Source of the DNA: an uncultured Bacilli bacterium | GTDB taxonomy: Bacteria; Bacillota_I; Bacilli_A; RF39; UBA660 | Assembly: GCA_947631285.1 (NCBI GenBank) | Contig: CANRKS010000059.1 | Coordinates: 1-6,376 of the forward strand | DNA length: 6,376 nucleotides | Reading direction: 5' to 3' | Position numbers and translations under genes: made by a program | Part shown: positions 1 to 5,295 of the stretch, piece by piece | Layout of the letters: every line of letters starts with the position of its first letter | How positions within the stretch are numbered: the stretch's first letter is position 1 | The notes under the pieces: model-generated | The model's database searches: none | What the model saw: only the letters and a program-made list of their open reading frames with translations | What the model was told of the DNA's origin: nothing

Positions 1-12
1 TTTCTTTGGGGT

Positions 13-34
13 AAGGGGAAGTCTGCCCTTTTTT
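13..34 (+). terminator. Plus-strand intrinsic terminator of a gene left of the window
   Basis: On the plus strand, AAGGG at 13-17 pairs with CCCTT at 26-30 around an 8-nt loop, and the T-run continues to 34. This is the form of a rho-independent terminator for rightward transcription. No plus-strand gene lies to its right, so it would close an RNA or gene ending just off the left edge. Read on the minus strand the hairpin has no U-run, so it is not a terminator for the leftward transcripts. The stem is short and the parent gene is not visible, so this is moderately sure. Confidence 0.5.
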
Positions 35-103
35 ACTATTTTTATAAAATAAATTTCTTTTTTCTTTTCAGACTACCTCCATAATCAATTATATTCTAAA
101 TAA

Positions 104-132
104 AGTATACTATTATTTAACTTTTTAGTAAA
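104..132 (-). promoter_or_regulatory. Predicted leftward promoter for a gene beyond the left edge
   Basis: On the minus strand TTTACT (132-127) and TATACT (109-104) are separated by exactly 17 bases, a good sigma-A-type arrangement. Transcription would begin near 97 and run off the left edge. The -35 box overlaps the U-run of the divIVA terminator, so the next transcription unit starts right where the previous one ends. The first RNA bases include GGAGG (80-76), but no usable start codon follows within the window. Confidence 0.45.
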
Positions 133-157
133 GAAAAAAGTATAGAAACTATACTTT
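131..157 (-). terminator. Intrinsic terminator closing divIVA
   Basis: In minus-strand sense AAAGTATAG (157-149) pairs perfectly with CTATACTTT (145-137) around a 3-nt loop, and the U-run (TTTTTTCTTT in total) extends to about 131. The 5' arm overlaps the last bases of the divIVA TAA stop codon. It is the only strong terminator after the thymidine kinase gene, so it probably ends the glyS-sepF-divIVA transcript. Confidence 0.85.
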
Positions 158-581
158 AATCATCAATATCTAATCTTTCTACGGCTTCTAATTCACCTTC
201 TAATAAAGATCTATATTTTGTTTTATATCTTTCAACATATCTTTTTAAATCTTCAGCTTCTTTTTCGACTTTATCAGCTTTAATTAAAGAATTGTTAACT
301 ATTCTAGAAGCATTACGCCTAGCATTTTCAATAATTACTTTTGCTTCATCAAAAGCAGATTTTTTAATATTTTGAGAAGATTCTTCCGCGATTAAAATAG
401 CCCTATTTAAAGTGCCTTCTAATTCTTTATAATGGGCTAATTCTTTTTTTAATACTTCTATTTCTTGATCTCTGTTTTTTAAATTATTTAACATGCTTTC
501 ATATTCATTAGTAACGTTTTGAACAAAAGAATTTACCTCACTTTTTTTATATCCCGGAATGCTACTAGCAAATTTTCTCAT
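156..581 (-). CDS. divIVA: DivIVA-family cell-division / polarity protein
   Basis: This is a 141-residue DivIVA-domain protein. DivIVA binds negatively curved membrane at division sites and poles and recruits partners there. The family signature is at the N-terminus: F4, then GYKKSEVNSF at 10-19, matching the usual GY..DEV..F block. Residues about 22-56 and 60-125 are rich in Glu, Lys and Leu and look like two coiled-coil stretches; the tail is acidic (LDIDD). It is shorter than B. subtilis DivIVA (164 residues) and starts about nine residues later. A TAA lies two codons upstream of the ATG, so the short N-terminus is not a mis-chosen start. At the membrane-inserting tip, Ile8-Pro9 stand where B. 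subtilis has Phe17-Arg18. The gene begins 17 bases after sepF, and its weak AAAGAGTG ribosome binding site overlaps the sepF stop, suggesting translational coupling. GpsB is the main alternative, but the length favours DivIVA. Confidence 0.92.
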   Translation of the reverse strand: MRKFASSIPGYKKSEVNSFVQNVTNEYESMLNNLKNRDQEIEVLKKELAHYKELEGTLNRAILIAEESSQNIKKSAFDEAKVIIENARRNASRIVNNSLIKADKVEKEAEDLKRYVERYKTKYRSLLEGELEAVERLDIDD

Positions 582-598
582 ATTATTTAATCACTCTT

Positions 599-1009
599 TT
601 ACCACTCTAATTCATCTTCATTGGCATTTTTTACTTTTTCACTATCGTCAGTTATTTTACCTTGAACATTAACATTTTTCGGAGTACAAAGATATATGCC
701 AACCCCAATTTTTTGCATATTTCCTCCAATGGCATAGATACAACCACTTAGAAAATCAATAATTCTTTTAGCTTGAGCTGAAGTAACTCTTTTTAAATTT
801 ACAACAACACTATTGCGATTTTTTAAATGATCCGCAATGGCTTGAGCTTCTGAAAAAGAACGAGGCTCAAGTAAAATCATTTTATTACCAGCTTTATCTG
901 CATCTTTTAAGGCTTCAGATTCAGAAATGGCATAATAATCATCCTCGCCATTTTCAATTTCCATATCTTCTTCATCTTTTAACCAGCTTTTTAATTTATT
1001 AAATGCCAT
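599..1009 (-). CDS. sepF: SepF, FtsZ-bundling membrane anchor of the division ring
   Basis: SepF tethers FtsZ filaments to the membrane and shapes the Z ring. The protein is 136 residues. The N-terminal MAFNKLKSWL can form the amphipathic membrane-targeting helix, and an acidic linker follows (about 11-40). The SepF domain spans about 43-112 with hallmark stretches EPRSFSEAQ (48-56), VVVNLKR (68-74), KRIIDFLSG (81-89) and YAIGGNMQKIG (92-102), then an acidic tail ending in Trp. The ATG is preceded by a strong GGAGG (1020-1016) at good spacing. In Bacillus sepF lies in the ylm cluster, with ylmG and ylmH between it and divIVA. Here both are absent and divIVA follows directly. The gap behind glyS is 56 bases without a clear terminator, so read-through from glyS is likely. 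A CTCCAT segment at the glyS end could pair with this ribosome binding site. Confidence 0.96.
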   Translation of the reverse strand: MAFNKLKSWLKDEEDMEIENGEDDYYAISESEALKDADKAGNKMILLEPRSFSEAQAIADHLKNRNSVVVNLKRVTSAQAKRIIDFLSGCIYAIGGNMQKIGVGIYLCTPKNVNVQGKITDDSEKVKNANEDELEW

Positions 1010-1016
1010 AATTATC

Positions 1017-1062
1017 CTCCATATTATCTAATTTACTATTTAATTCTATCAAATAAATGGAG
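1017..1062 (-). promoter_or_regulatory. Inverted repeat that could mask the sepF ribosome binding site
   Basis: In the RNA, CTCCAT (1062-1057), just past the glyS stop, is the exact complement of ATGGAG (1022-1017), which contains most of the sepF Shine-Dalgarno. The intervening 34 bases are very AT-rich. The pairing is only 6 bp with a long loop and could be chance. If real, it would damp sepF translation on mRNAs that read through from glyS. Confidence 0.25.
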
Positions 1063-1065
1063 TTT

Positions 1066-2457
1066 TTACAAGACTATTTTACTTTCAATATAATCTTTTA
1101 ATTCTGATACTTTTAAGGTTGTTTGTTCCATTGTATCTCTATCTCTTACTGTTACTGTATCATCATTTAAAGTATTGTCATCAACAGTAATGGTAAAAGG
1201 TGTTCCAACGGCATCACATCTCCGATATCTTTTACCAATACTTCCGGCTTCATCATAACTACAACTAAAATGCTTACTCAATTTTGCATATATATCATTA
1301 GCTTTATCAGCATGAACTTTTTTAACAAGAGGCAAAATAGTTGCTTTAATTGGTGCTAGAGCAGGTTTAATTTTTAATACTAATCTACTATCACCATTTT
1401 CTAATTCTTCTTCTGTATAAGAATCACATAAAAGAGTTAATATTAATCTTTCAACCCCAACAGATGGTTCAATAACATAAGGTAAATATTTTTCATTAGT
1501 CTCTGGATCCAAATATCTTAAATCTTCTTTTGAATGTTCCATATGAACCCCTAAGTCATAATCAGTTCGATCGGCAATTCCCCATAGTTCTCCCCAACCA
1601 AAAGGAAATTTATATTCAATATCAGTGGTAGCTTTACTATAAAAAGATAACTCTTCTTTAGAATGATCACGATATCTTAAATTTTCTTCTTTTAAACCTA
1701 ATAGTTTTAAGAAATCAATACAATAATTTTTCCAAAAGCCAAACCATTCTAAATCTGTATTAGGTTTACAGAAAAATTCTAATTCCATTTGTTCAAATTC
1801 TCTTACTCTAAAAATAAAGTTACCAGGCGTAATTTCATTTCTAAAACTTTTACCATATTGACCAATGCCAAAAGGAATTTTTGCTCTCATACTTCTCTCA
1901 ACATTTTTAAAATTAACAAATATTCCTTGGGCAGTTTCTCCCCTTAAATAAATGGTACTTTTACTATCTTCCGTTACACCTTGACTAGTTTCAAATAATA
2001 GATTGAATTTTCTAATATCCGTAAATTCATTACTTCCACATTTTGGACAAGTAATATTATGTTCTTTAATAAAGTTAACTAGCTCTTCATTACTCATTCC
2101 ATCGCCAGTAACTTCTCCATGCGTAAACTCCTCAACTAATTTATCAGCTCTATGACGAGCTTTACAATGCTTACAATCGATTAAAGGATCAGCAAAGTTA
2201 GCCACATGACCTGATGCAACCCAAACTTTTGGATTCATTAAAATAGCTGAATCAAGGCCATAGTTATAAGGACACTCTCTAATAAATTTTTGCCACCAAG
2301 CTTCCTTAACATTTTGTTTAAGTAAAGCTCCTAAAGGACCATAATCCCAAGAGTTAGCAAGGCCCCCATAAATTTCACTTCCCGCATAAATGAAACCATA
2401 TTGCTTGGAATAATTTACTAAATCTTCCATTGTTACTTTTTTACTTTTTTCTTCCAT
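1066..2457 (-). CDS. glyS: Glycine--tRNA ligase, single-chain (alpha2) type
   Basis: This cytoplasmic enzyme charges tRNA-Gly with glycine using ATP. At 463 residues it is the homodimeric class II form, not the GlyQ/GlyS tetramer of B. subtilis. The N-terminal GSEIYGGLANSWDYGPLG (26-43) is typical of this form. Two CxxC pairs, C95/C98 and C137/C140, fit the zinc site of the insertion domain. RGETAQG lies at 172-178. Motif 2 shows FRNE at 205-208 and FRVREFEQMELEFF at 216-229. Motif 3 is GVER at 334-337. The anticodon-binding domain runs from about 365 to 455. The start ATG follows AAGGAGAGG at good spacing. A T-box leader with its own promoter lies directly upstream, so expression should rise when tRNA-Gly is uncharged. 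sepF starts 56 bases after the stop. All core motifs are intact, and I see no sign of decay. Confidence 0.98.
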   Translation of the reverse strand: MEEKSKKVTMEDLVNYSKQYGFIYAGSEIYGGLANSWDYGPLGALLKQNVKEAWWQKFIRECPYNYGLDSAILMNPKVWVASGHVANFADPLIDCKHCKARHRADKLVEEFTHGEVTGDGMSNEELVNFIKEHNITCPKCGSNEFTDIRKFNLLFETSQGVTEDSKSTIYLRGETAQGIFVNFKNVERSMRAKIPFGIGQYGKSFRNEITPGNFIFRVREFEQMELEFFCKPNTDLEWFGFWKNYCIDFLKLLGLKEENLRYRDHSKEELSFYSKATTDIEYKFPFGWGELWGIADRTDYDLGVHMEHSKEDLRYLDPETNEKYLPYVIEPSVGVERLILTLLCDSYTEEELENGDSRLVLKIKPALAPIKATILPLVKKVHADKANDIYAKLSKHFSCSYDEAGSIGKRYRRCDAVGTPFTITVDDNTLNDDTVTVRDRDTMEQTTLKVSELKDYIESKIVL

Positions 2458-2480
2458 AAATTCCTCTCCTTTTGATAAAG

Positions 2481-2546
2481 AAAAACTTCTAGCAATATGT
2501 AAGGACGAATTTAAATCCGCGGTTCCACCTTACTTATTCCTAGAAG
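2481..2546 (-). terminator. T-box leader terminator upstream of glyS
   Basis: In RNA sense the arm 2546-2528 (beginning CUUCUAGG) pairs with 2504-2486 (ending CUAGAAG) at 17 of 19 positions, followed by UUUUUCUUU. The antiterminator helix forms the top of this same hairpin. The lower half, below the A2534/A2498 mismatch, is what makes it a terminator. Termination therefore seems to depend on whether CUUCUA (2546-2541) is free to pair downstream. Confidence 0.75.
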
Positions 2547-2600
2547 AATCACTCTTATTATATAGCTCGGGCTTTCCACACCGTCATCACTTCTATGTAC
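2481..2600 (-). ncRNA. T-box leader (glycine class, unusually short)
   Basis: The minus-strand RNA upstream of glyS carries the T-box core AAGGTGGAACCGCGG (2531-2517), the most conserved part of this tRNA-sensing riboswitch family. The antiterminator is well formed: GUAAGG (2533-2528) pairs with CCUUAC (2504-2499), GCG (2520-2518) pairs with CGU (2507-2505), and UGGAACC forms the bulge. The UGGA in the bulge suits a tRNA ending in UCCA, as bacterial tRNA-Gly does. Only about 55 nt lie between the predicted RNA start and the terminator arm, far less than a usual Stem I region. The best Stem I candidate is UAGAAG (2595-2590) pairing with CUUCUA (2546-2541), enclosing a CGG/CCG hairpin (2583-2581 with 2570-2568). 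Its loop holds GGA followed by A (2577-2574), a possible glycine specifier codon. The T-box call is firm; Stem I and the specifier are inference. Confidence 0.88.
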
Positions 2601-2603
2601 TAA

Positions 2604-2632
2604 ATTATATATTATCTATTTTATTTTAGCAA
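2604..2632 (-). promoter_or_regulatory. Promoter of the T-box/glyS transcript
   Basis: On the minus strand TTGCTA (2632-2627) and a perfect TATAAT (2609-2604) are 17 bases apart, giving a predicted start near 2597-2598. This fixes the 5' end of the leader only a few bases before its first helix. The thymidine kinase gene ends at 2648 without an evident terminator, so some read-through into the leader is also possible. Confidence 0.65.
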
Positions 2633-2647
2633 TATTTTTTATAATTT

Positions 2648-3289
2648 TTATTTTATTTTATCGACTAAATTAGTTAACTTTTTCGCTTCAATACTTCCAA
2701 TTTTAACATATTTTAAATAACAGTCAGAACAAAGCGGAACATATTCAACTTCTTTTTTACTACCATCATCTATAACTACAACAGGTCCTTCATCCGTAAA
2801 TTTGCCATTAATTTTACGAGCATTAAAAATAGCTTTCTTACCACACAAGCATAAACTGCTACTTCCTACTTCTTCAACTATGTCAGCAATTGCAAATATT
2901 TGGGCAACACCTTCCCCAAATATTTCTCCCTTAAAATTACTCTTTAACCCATAACAAATTACAGGAATATTAATTAAATGAGCAATCATCCATAATTCTC
3001 TAATTTGGCTAGCCGATAATAAATCAACTTCATCAACTAAAATAACTTTTGCTGTATAATATATTTTATAATTTTTGTCAGTTAATAAAGACTCATTTTC
3101 TTTTAGTAAAATATCAACTGGTCTACTCATACCATTTCGGGAAATAATAGTATTTTTACCTTTAGTATCTTTAATAGACTTTATAATTACTACTTTAAAA
3201 TGATTTTCTTCATAACTATAAGCTGTTTGTAAAATATTAAGAGTTTTACCTCCATTCATCGCACTATATTTATATATTATATCTGCCAT
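2648..3289 (-). CDS. tdk: Thymidine kinase family protein (divergent type II)
   Basis: Type II thymidine kinases phosphorylate thymidine to dTMP in the salvage pathway. This 213-residue protein has the family order: P-loop SAMNGGKT (9-16), SRNG (50-53), the Walker B/catalytic pair D86-E87, YGLKSNF (113-119), then a C-terminal zinc and lasso region. The N-terminal half resembles Firmicutes Tdk (YxxSAMNxGKT, then a YEE segment). Several positions are unusual. DEVDLL replaces the common DEaQFf. The first cysteine pair is C147-L-C149 rather than CxxC. The IGG-x-x-x-Y lasso becomes IDDGSKKEVEY, although Y183 keeps its place four residues before C187; C190 completes the second pair. Either specificity has shifted or it is simply a fast-evolving Tdk. 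The ATG follows AGGTGG at 4-base spacing. Predicted promoters lie on both sides, so it may be monocistronic with read-through to glyS. Confidence 0.82.
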   Translation of the reverse strand: MADIIYKYSAMNGGKTLNILQTAYSYEENHFKVVIIKSIKDTKGKNTIISRNGMSRPVDILLKENESLLTDKNYKIYYTAKVILVDEVDLLSASQIRELWMIAHLINIPVICYGLKSNFKGEIFGEGVAQIFAIADIVEEVGSSSLCLCGKKAIFNARKINGKFTDEGPVVVIDDGSKKEVEYVPLCSDCYLKYVKIGSIEAKKLTNLVDKIK

Positions 3290-3305
3290 ACTACCACCTA
3301 TTTAT

Positions 3306-3334
3306 AGTATAAAATAAATAACTAACTCTCGCAA
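3306..3334 (-). promoter_or_regulatory. Predicted promoter of the thymidine kinase gene
   Basis: On the minus strand TTGCGA (3334-3329) and TATACT (3311-3306) have a 17-base spacer. The expected start is near 3299, right on the AGGTGG ribosome binding site, giving a leader of only about 10-11 nt. It lies just downstream of the terminator of the preceding gene, as expected for a new transcription unit. Confidence 0.55.
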
Positions 3335-3362
3335 GAAAAATTACTATTTTTAAATAAAATTT

Positions 3363-3398
3363 AAAAAAGGCTATCTAAGTAATAATACCTAGATAACC
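3363..3398 (-). terminator. Strong intrinsic terminator after the surface-protein gene
   Basis: In minus-strand RNA the arm 3398-3386 (GGUUAUCUAGGUA) pairs with 3381-3369 (UACUUAGAUAGCC) over 13 bp, counting two G-U wobbles, around a UUAU loop. UUUUUU (3368-3363) follows directly. This separates the surface-protein transcript from the thymidine kinase gene. Confidence 0.88.
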
Positions 3399-3403
3399 TA
3401 TTT

Positions 3404-3432
3404 AAGAAAAGGGGTGATGTAAATTTTCCCTT
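3404..3432 (-). terminator. Possible weaker first terminator after the surface-protein gene
   Basis: In RNA sense AAGGG (3432-3428) can pair with CCCUU around a 14-nt loop, followed by a broken U-run (UUUUCUU). It lies a few bases after the TAG stop and ahead of the stronger hairpin at 3363-3398. The stem is only 5 bp, so this is tentative. Confidence 0.3.
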
Positions 3433-3438
3433 ATCTAT

Positions 3439-4470
3439 CTATATTTTATAAAATTTTTGCTTGTTTTTTAAAGCATAACTTATTAAAGCAAGTCCACTAG
3501 TTCCAATAATGCCAATAGTTAAATAATCTTTAAATCCTGTTTGAGGGCTTTCTACTGGCTTATCAGTATCTGTTTCTTTTTCATTTTCTAATGGTTTTTC
3601 TAAAGTAGTGGCACTAACAAATTCACTAAATTTATTAGATTTTAAAACGGCTGCTTTATAATAATATTTTGTATTAGGTTTTAAATCTGTATCAATATTA
3701 GTTACACTTCCATCTCTCATCGCTGAAACTGTTTCTAACCAATCATAATTTTCTCCATCAGTAGAACGATATATTTCTACTAAAGTATTATCTTCTACTT
3801 CAGATAAAACAATTCCTATTTGAGAATCCGTAATATCTACTAATTCAATTTTAGGAGGTTCTTCTTCTGTATAAGCAACATTTAAAGTAAATTTACTAAT
3901 ATCAATCTTATAAGTATATGTAGTTTCGTTTTGTTCTTCTTTTTCTTCCGTTTTAAATTCATATCCATCGCTATCTAAAGTAGCTTTTTCAAGATCAACA
4001 AAATCGCGAATATCTCTTTCTGTATAACCTCTTAGTTCTCCCACAACGGAAATTAAATCACCATAAATTAAAGTATCTAACATTACAATTGTAAAAGCAT
4101 CTAATACCGCATCAAAATCAGCATCAGGGTCAAGAACAATTCCCGGATTTTCTCCCACATTATCTCTCTCTTCTAAAGCATTAATTTTAATTGTTCTTTC
4201 TAAGGTTAAAGCATTATCAGCTCTGGTAAATTCCGCTAAAACTTTTTCTTCTTCCCCTTTAACTAATTTAATAACCATTTTCGTATCTTCTAAAGCTACT
4301 TTTAACTCTGTTCCACTTTCTTCCGTAATAAGTTCATCAGTACTTTTTAATTTTTCTTCTAATTTAGTCCGAACTTCTTCCATTGTTGTTGTTTTAATTT
4401 CGGCTTTAACAAAATTTAATCCAACTGTTAGACTCATTAAAAATAGCATTAACCATTTTGTTATTTTCAT
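3439..4470 (-). CDS. Secreted sortase-anchored protein with a fibronectin type III domain
   Basis: This 343-residue protein looks exported and wall-attached. Residues 1-23 form a signal peptide: K3/K5, a hydrophobic core, and VKA before a likely cut at 23/24. Residues 24-200 are acidic, rich in Glu, Lys, Thr and Asp, and I recognise no family in them. Residues about 205-292 have a fibronectin type III pattern: PPKIELVDITDSQIGI, VEIYRSTDGENY, LKPNTKYYYKAAV, then SEFVSATT. A charged linker (294-307) leads to SPQTG (308-312), a hydrophobic stretch (316-333) and the tail KNKQKFYKI. This is a sortase sorting signal in which Ser replaces the Leu of LPxTG. No sortase is in the window. Its ATG follows AGGTGAT. 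It is bounded by a recO-side gap of 75 bases and a strong terminator, so it is probably transcribed alone. It interrupts the recO-to-glycyl-synthetase order known from Bacillus, suggesting a later insertion. The ligand is unknown. Confidence 0.85.
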   Translation of the reverse strand: MKITKWLMLFLMSLTVGLNFVKAEIKTTTMEEVRTKLEEKLKSTDELITEESGTELKVALEDTKMVIKLVKGEEEKVLAEFTRADNALTLERTIKINALEERDNVGENPGIVLDPDADFDAVLDAFTIVMLDTLIYGDLISVVGELRGYTERDIRDFVDLEKATLDSDGYEFKTEEKEEQNETTYTYKIDISKFTLNVAYTEEEPPKIELVDITDSQIGIVLSEVEDNTLVEIYRSTDGENYDWLETVSAMRDGSVTNIDTDLKPNTKYYYKAAVLKSNKFSEFVSATTLEKPLENEKETDTDKPVESPQTGFKDYLTIGIIGTSGLALISYALKNKQKFYKI

Positions 4471-4487
4471 CTATATCACCTATCTTA

Positions 4488-4516
4488 ATTAAAACAAAAA
4501 ACGATCTATTAAACAA
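4488..4516 (-). promoter_or_regulatory. Possible promoter of the surface-protein gene
   Basis: On the minus strand TTGTTT (4516-4511) and TTTAAT (4493-4488) are 17 bases apart, with the expected start near 4481 on the A of AGGTGAT. Neither box is a strong match, and AT-rich DNA gives such hits easily. The layout copies that of the thymidine kinase promoter, with a leader of about 11 nt. Confidence 0.35.
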
Positions 4517-4527
4517 TGCATCTATCG
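4491..4527 (-). terminator. Possible weak terminator after recO
   Basis: In RNA sense CGAU (4527-4524) pairs with AUCG (4505-4502), then tandem A-G/G-A mismatches and two further A-U pairs. The U-run UUUUUUGUUUU (4501-4491) follows. The U-run is good but the stem is poor, so termination here would be partial. It overlaps the candidate promoter of the next gene. Confidence 0.3.
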
Positions 4528-4545
4528 AATATTTACATTCTATAT

Positions 4546-5277
4546 TTACAGTTTTTCGATCGTTTTCAAAAAGTCTTTGCTCTTCAAATAAAGTCCTGTG
4601 TAATCATCGTAATAATTTGTTAAAAAGCGATTTATTTCTTTTATAATATCTTCTTTTAAAGATAATTTGCTAATACTCTTAATATCGACTAAATAATACA
4701 TATTAAGCGTTTTAATAATTGATAAAGGAATTATTCTTTCTCCCCGATAGCAGTTTTTGCAAATTAGTCCTCCTCTTTCACTAGATAGAGTAACTATCTC
4801 TTTGGCATTACCACAACTAATACAACTAGTTAAATTAAGTCCCACACCTAAAGATGCTAATAATTTAACTTCTAAGATATTAGTAATGACCATGGGATTT
4901 AATCCCTCTTCTATTTTTAAAAGAGCATTAATATAATCATTATAAATGCTTTCTTCATTAGTTTGCTTTAAAACTTGATTAACTAAATCCGTTATATAAG
5001 AGGCATAACTAATTCGTAAAATATCTCCTCTTATATTTTTAAATTCATTTATAATATCTACCGAAACTAGCGTTGATAATTTCCCTTTTTTATAATAAAG
5101 ATGGAAAATGCCATAGCTAAGTTTCATCGTTACTGAACGAAGAGTACTTTTAATACTCATTGCGCCCTTACAAATAACCCCAATAATACCATGTTCTTTA
5201 GTCAAGACATTAATAATCTTCGAAGTATCCCCATAAGGTGTTTCTCCTATAACTATTCCTTCAACACTTTCTAACAC
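4546..5277 (-). CDS. recO: DNA repair protein RecO
   Basis: RecO works with RecR (and RecF) to load RecA onto SSB-coated single-stranded DNA during gap repair and recombination. The 243 residues fit the family length. The N-terminal OB fold (about 1-78) begins with VEGIVIGETPYGDTSKIINVL and includes HGIIGVICKGA (29-39). A helical middle follows. A four-cysteine zinc finger lies at C152/C155 and C173/C176 (CISCG, CKNC), as in Firmicutes RecO. The start is GTG at 5277, which suits the RecO N-terminus. It follows AGAGG (5288-5284) by six bases, and a TAA directly before it rules out a longer protein. The gene starts 18 bases after the yqzL-like gene, so era, yqzL and recO are very likely one operon. 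Confidence 0.97.
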   Translation of the reverse strand: MLESVEGIVIGETPYGDTSKIINVLTKEHGIIGVICKGAMSIKSTLRSVTMKLSYGIFHLYYKKGKLSTLVSVDIINEFKNIRGDILRISYASYITDLVNQVLKQTNEESIYNDYINALLKIEEGLNPMVITNILEVKLLASLGVGLNLTSCISCGNAKEIVTLSSERGGLICKNCYRGERIIPLSIIKTLNMYYLVDIKSISKLSLKEDIIKEINRFLTNYYDDYTGLYLKSKDFLKTIEKL

Positions 5278-5295
5278 TTAAAACCTCTAATCTAG

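Noticed and set aside
69..80. GGAGG on the minus strand as the ribosome binding site of a small gene
   Set aside because: Possible starts nearby (CTG at 71, or ATG at 84) run into stops within ten codons. No coding potential is seen.
1023..1052. TTGATA/GATAAT promoter-like pair before sepF (18-base spacer)
   Set aside because: The implied start would fall inside the GGAGG ribosome binding site, leaving about 7 nt of leader without a usable Shine-Dalgarno. AT-rich DNA gives such pairs by chance.
3409..3423. Plus-strand AAGGGGTG followed by ATG
   Set aside because: The ATG is followed at once by TAA. The G-run is better explained as the arm of a weak minus-strand hairpin.
4458..4646. Plus-strand 62-codon open frame
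   Set aside because: It is opposite the start of the surface-protein gene and the end of recO, has no ribosome binding site, and its translation resembles no protein. It is a shadow of well-supported minus-strand genes.
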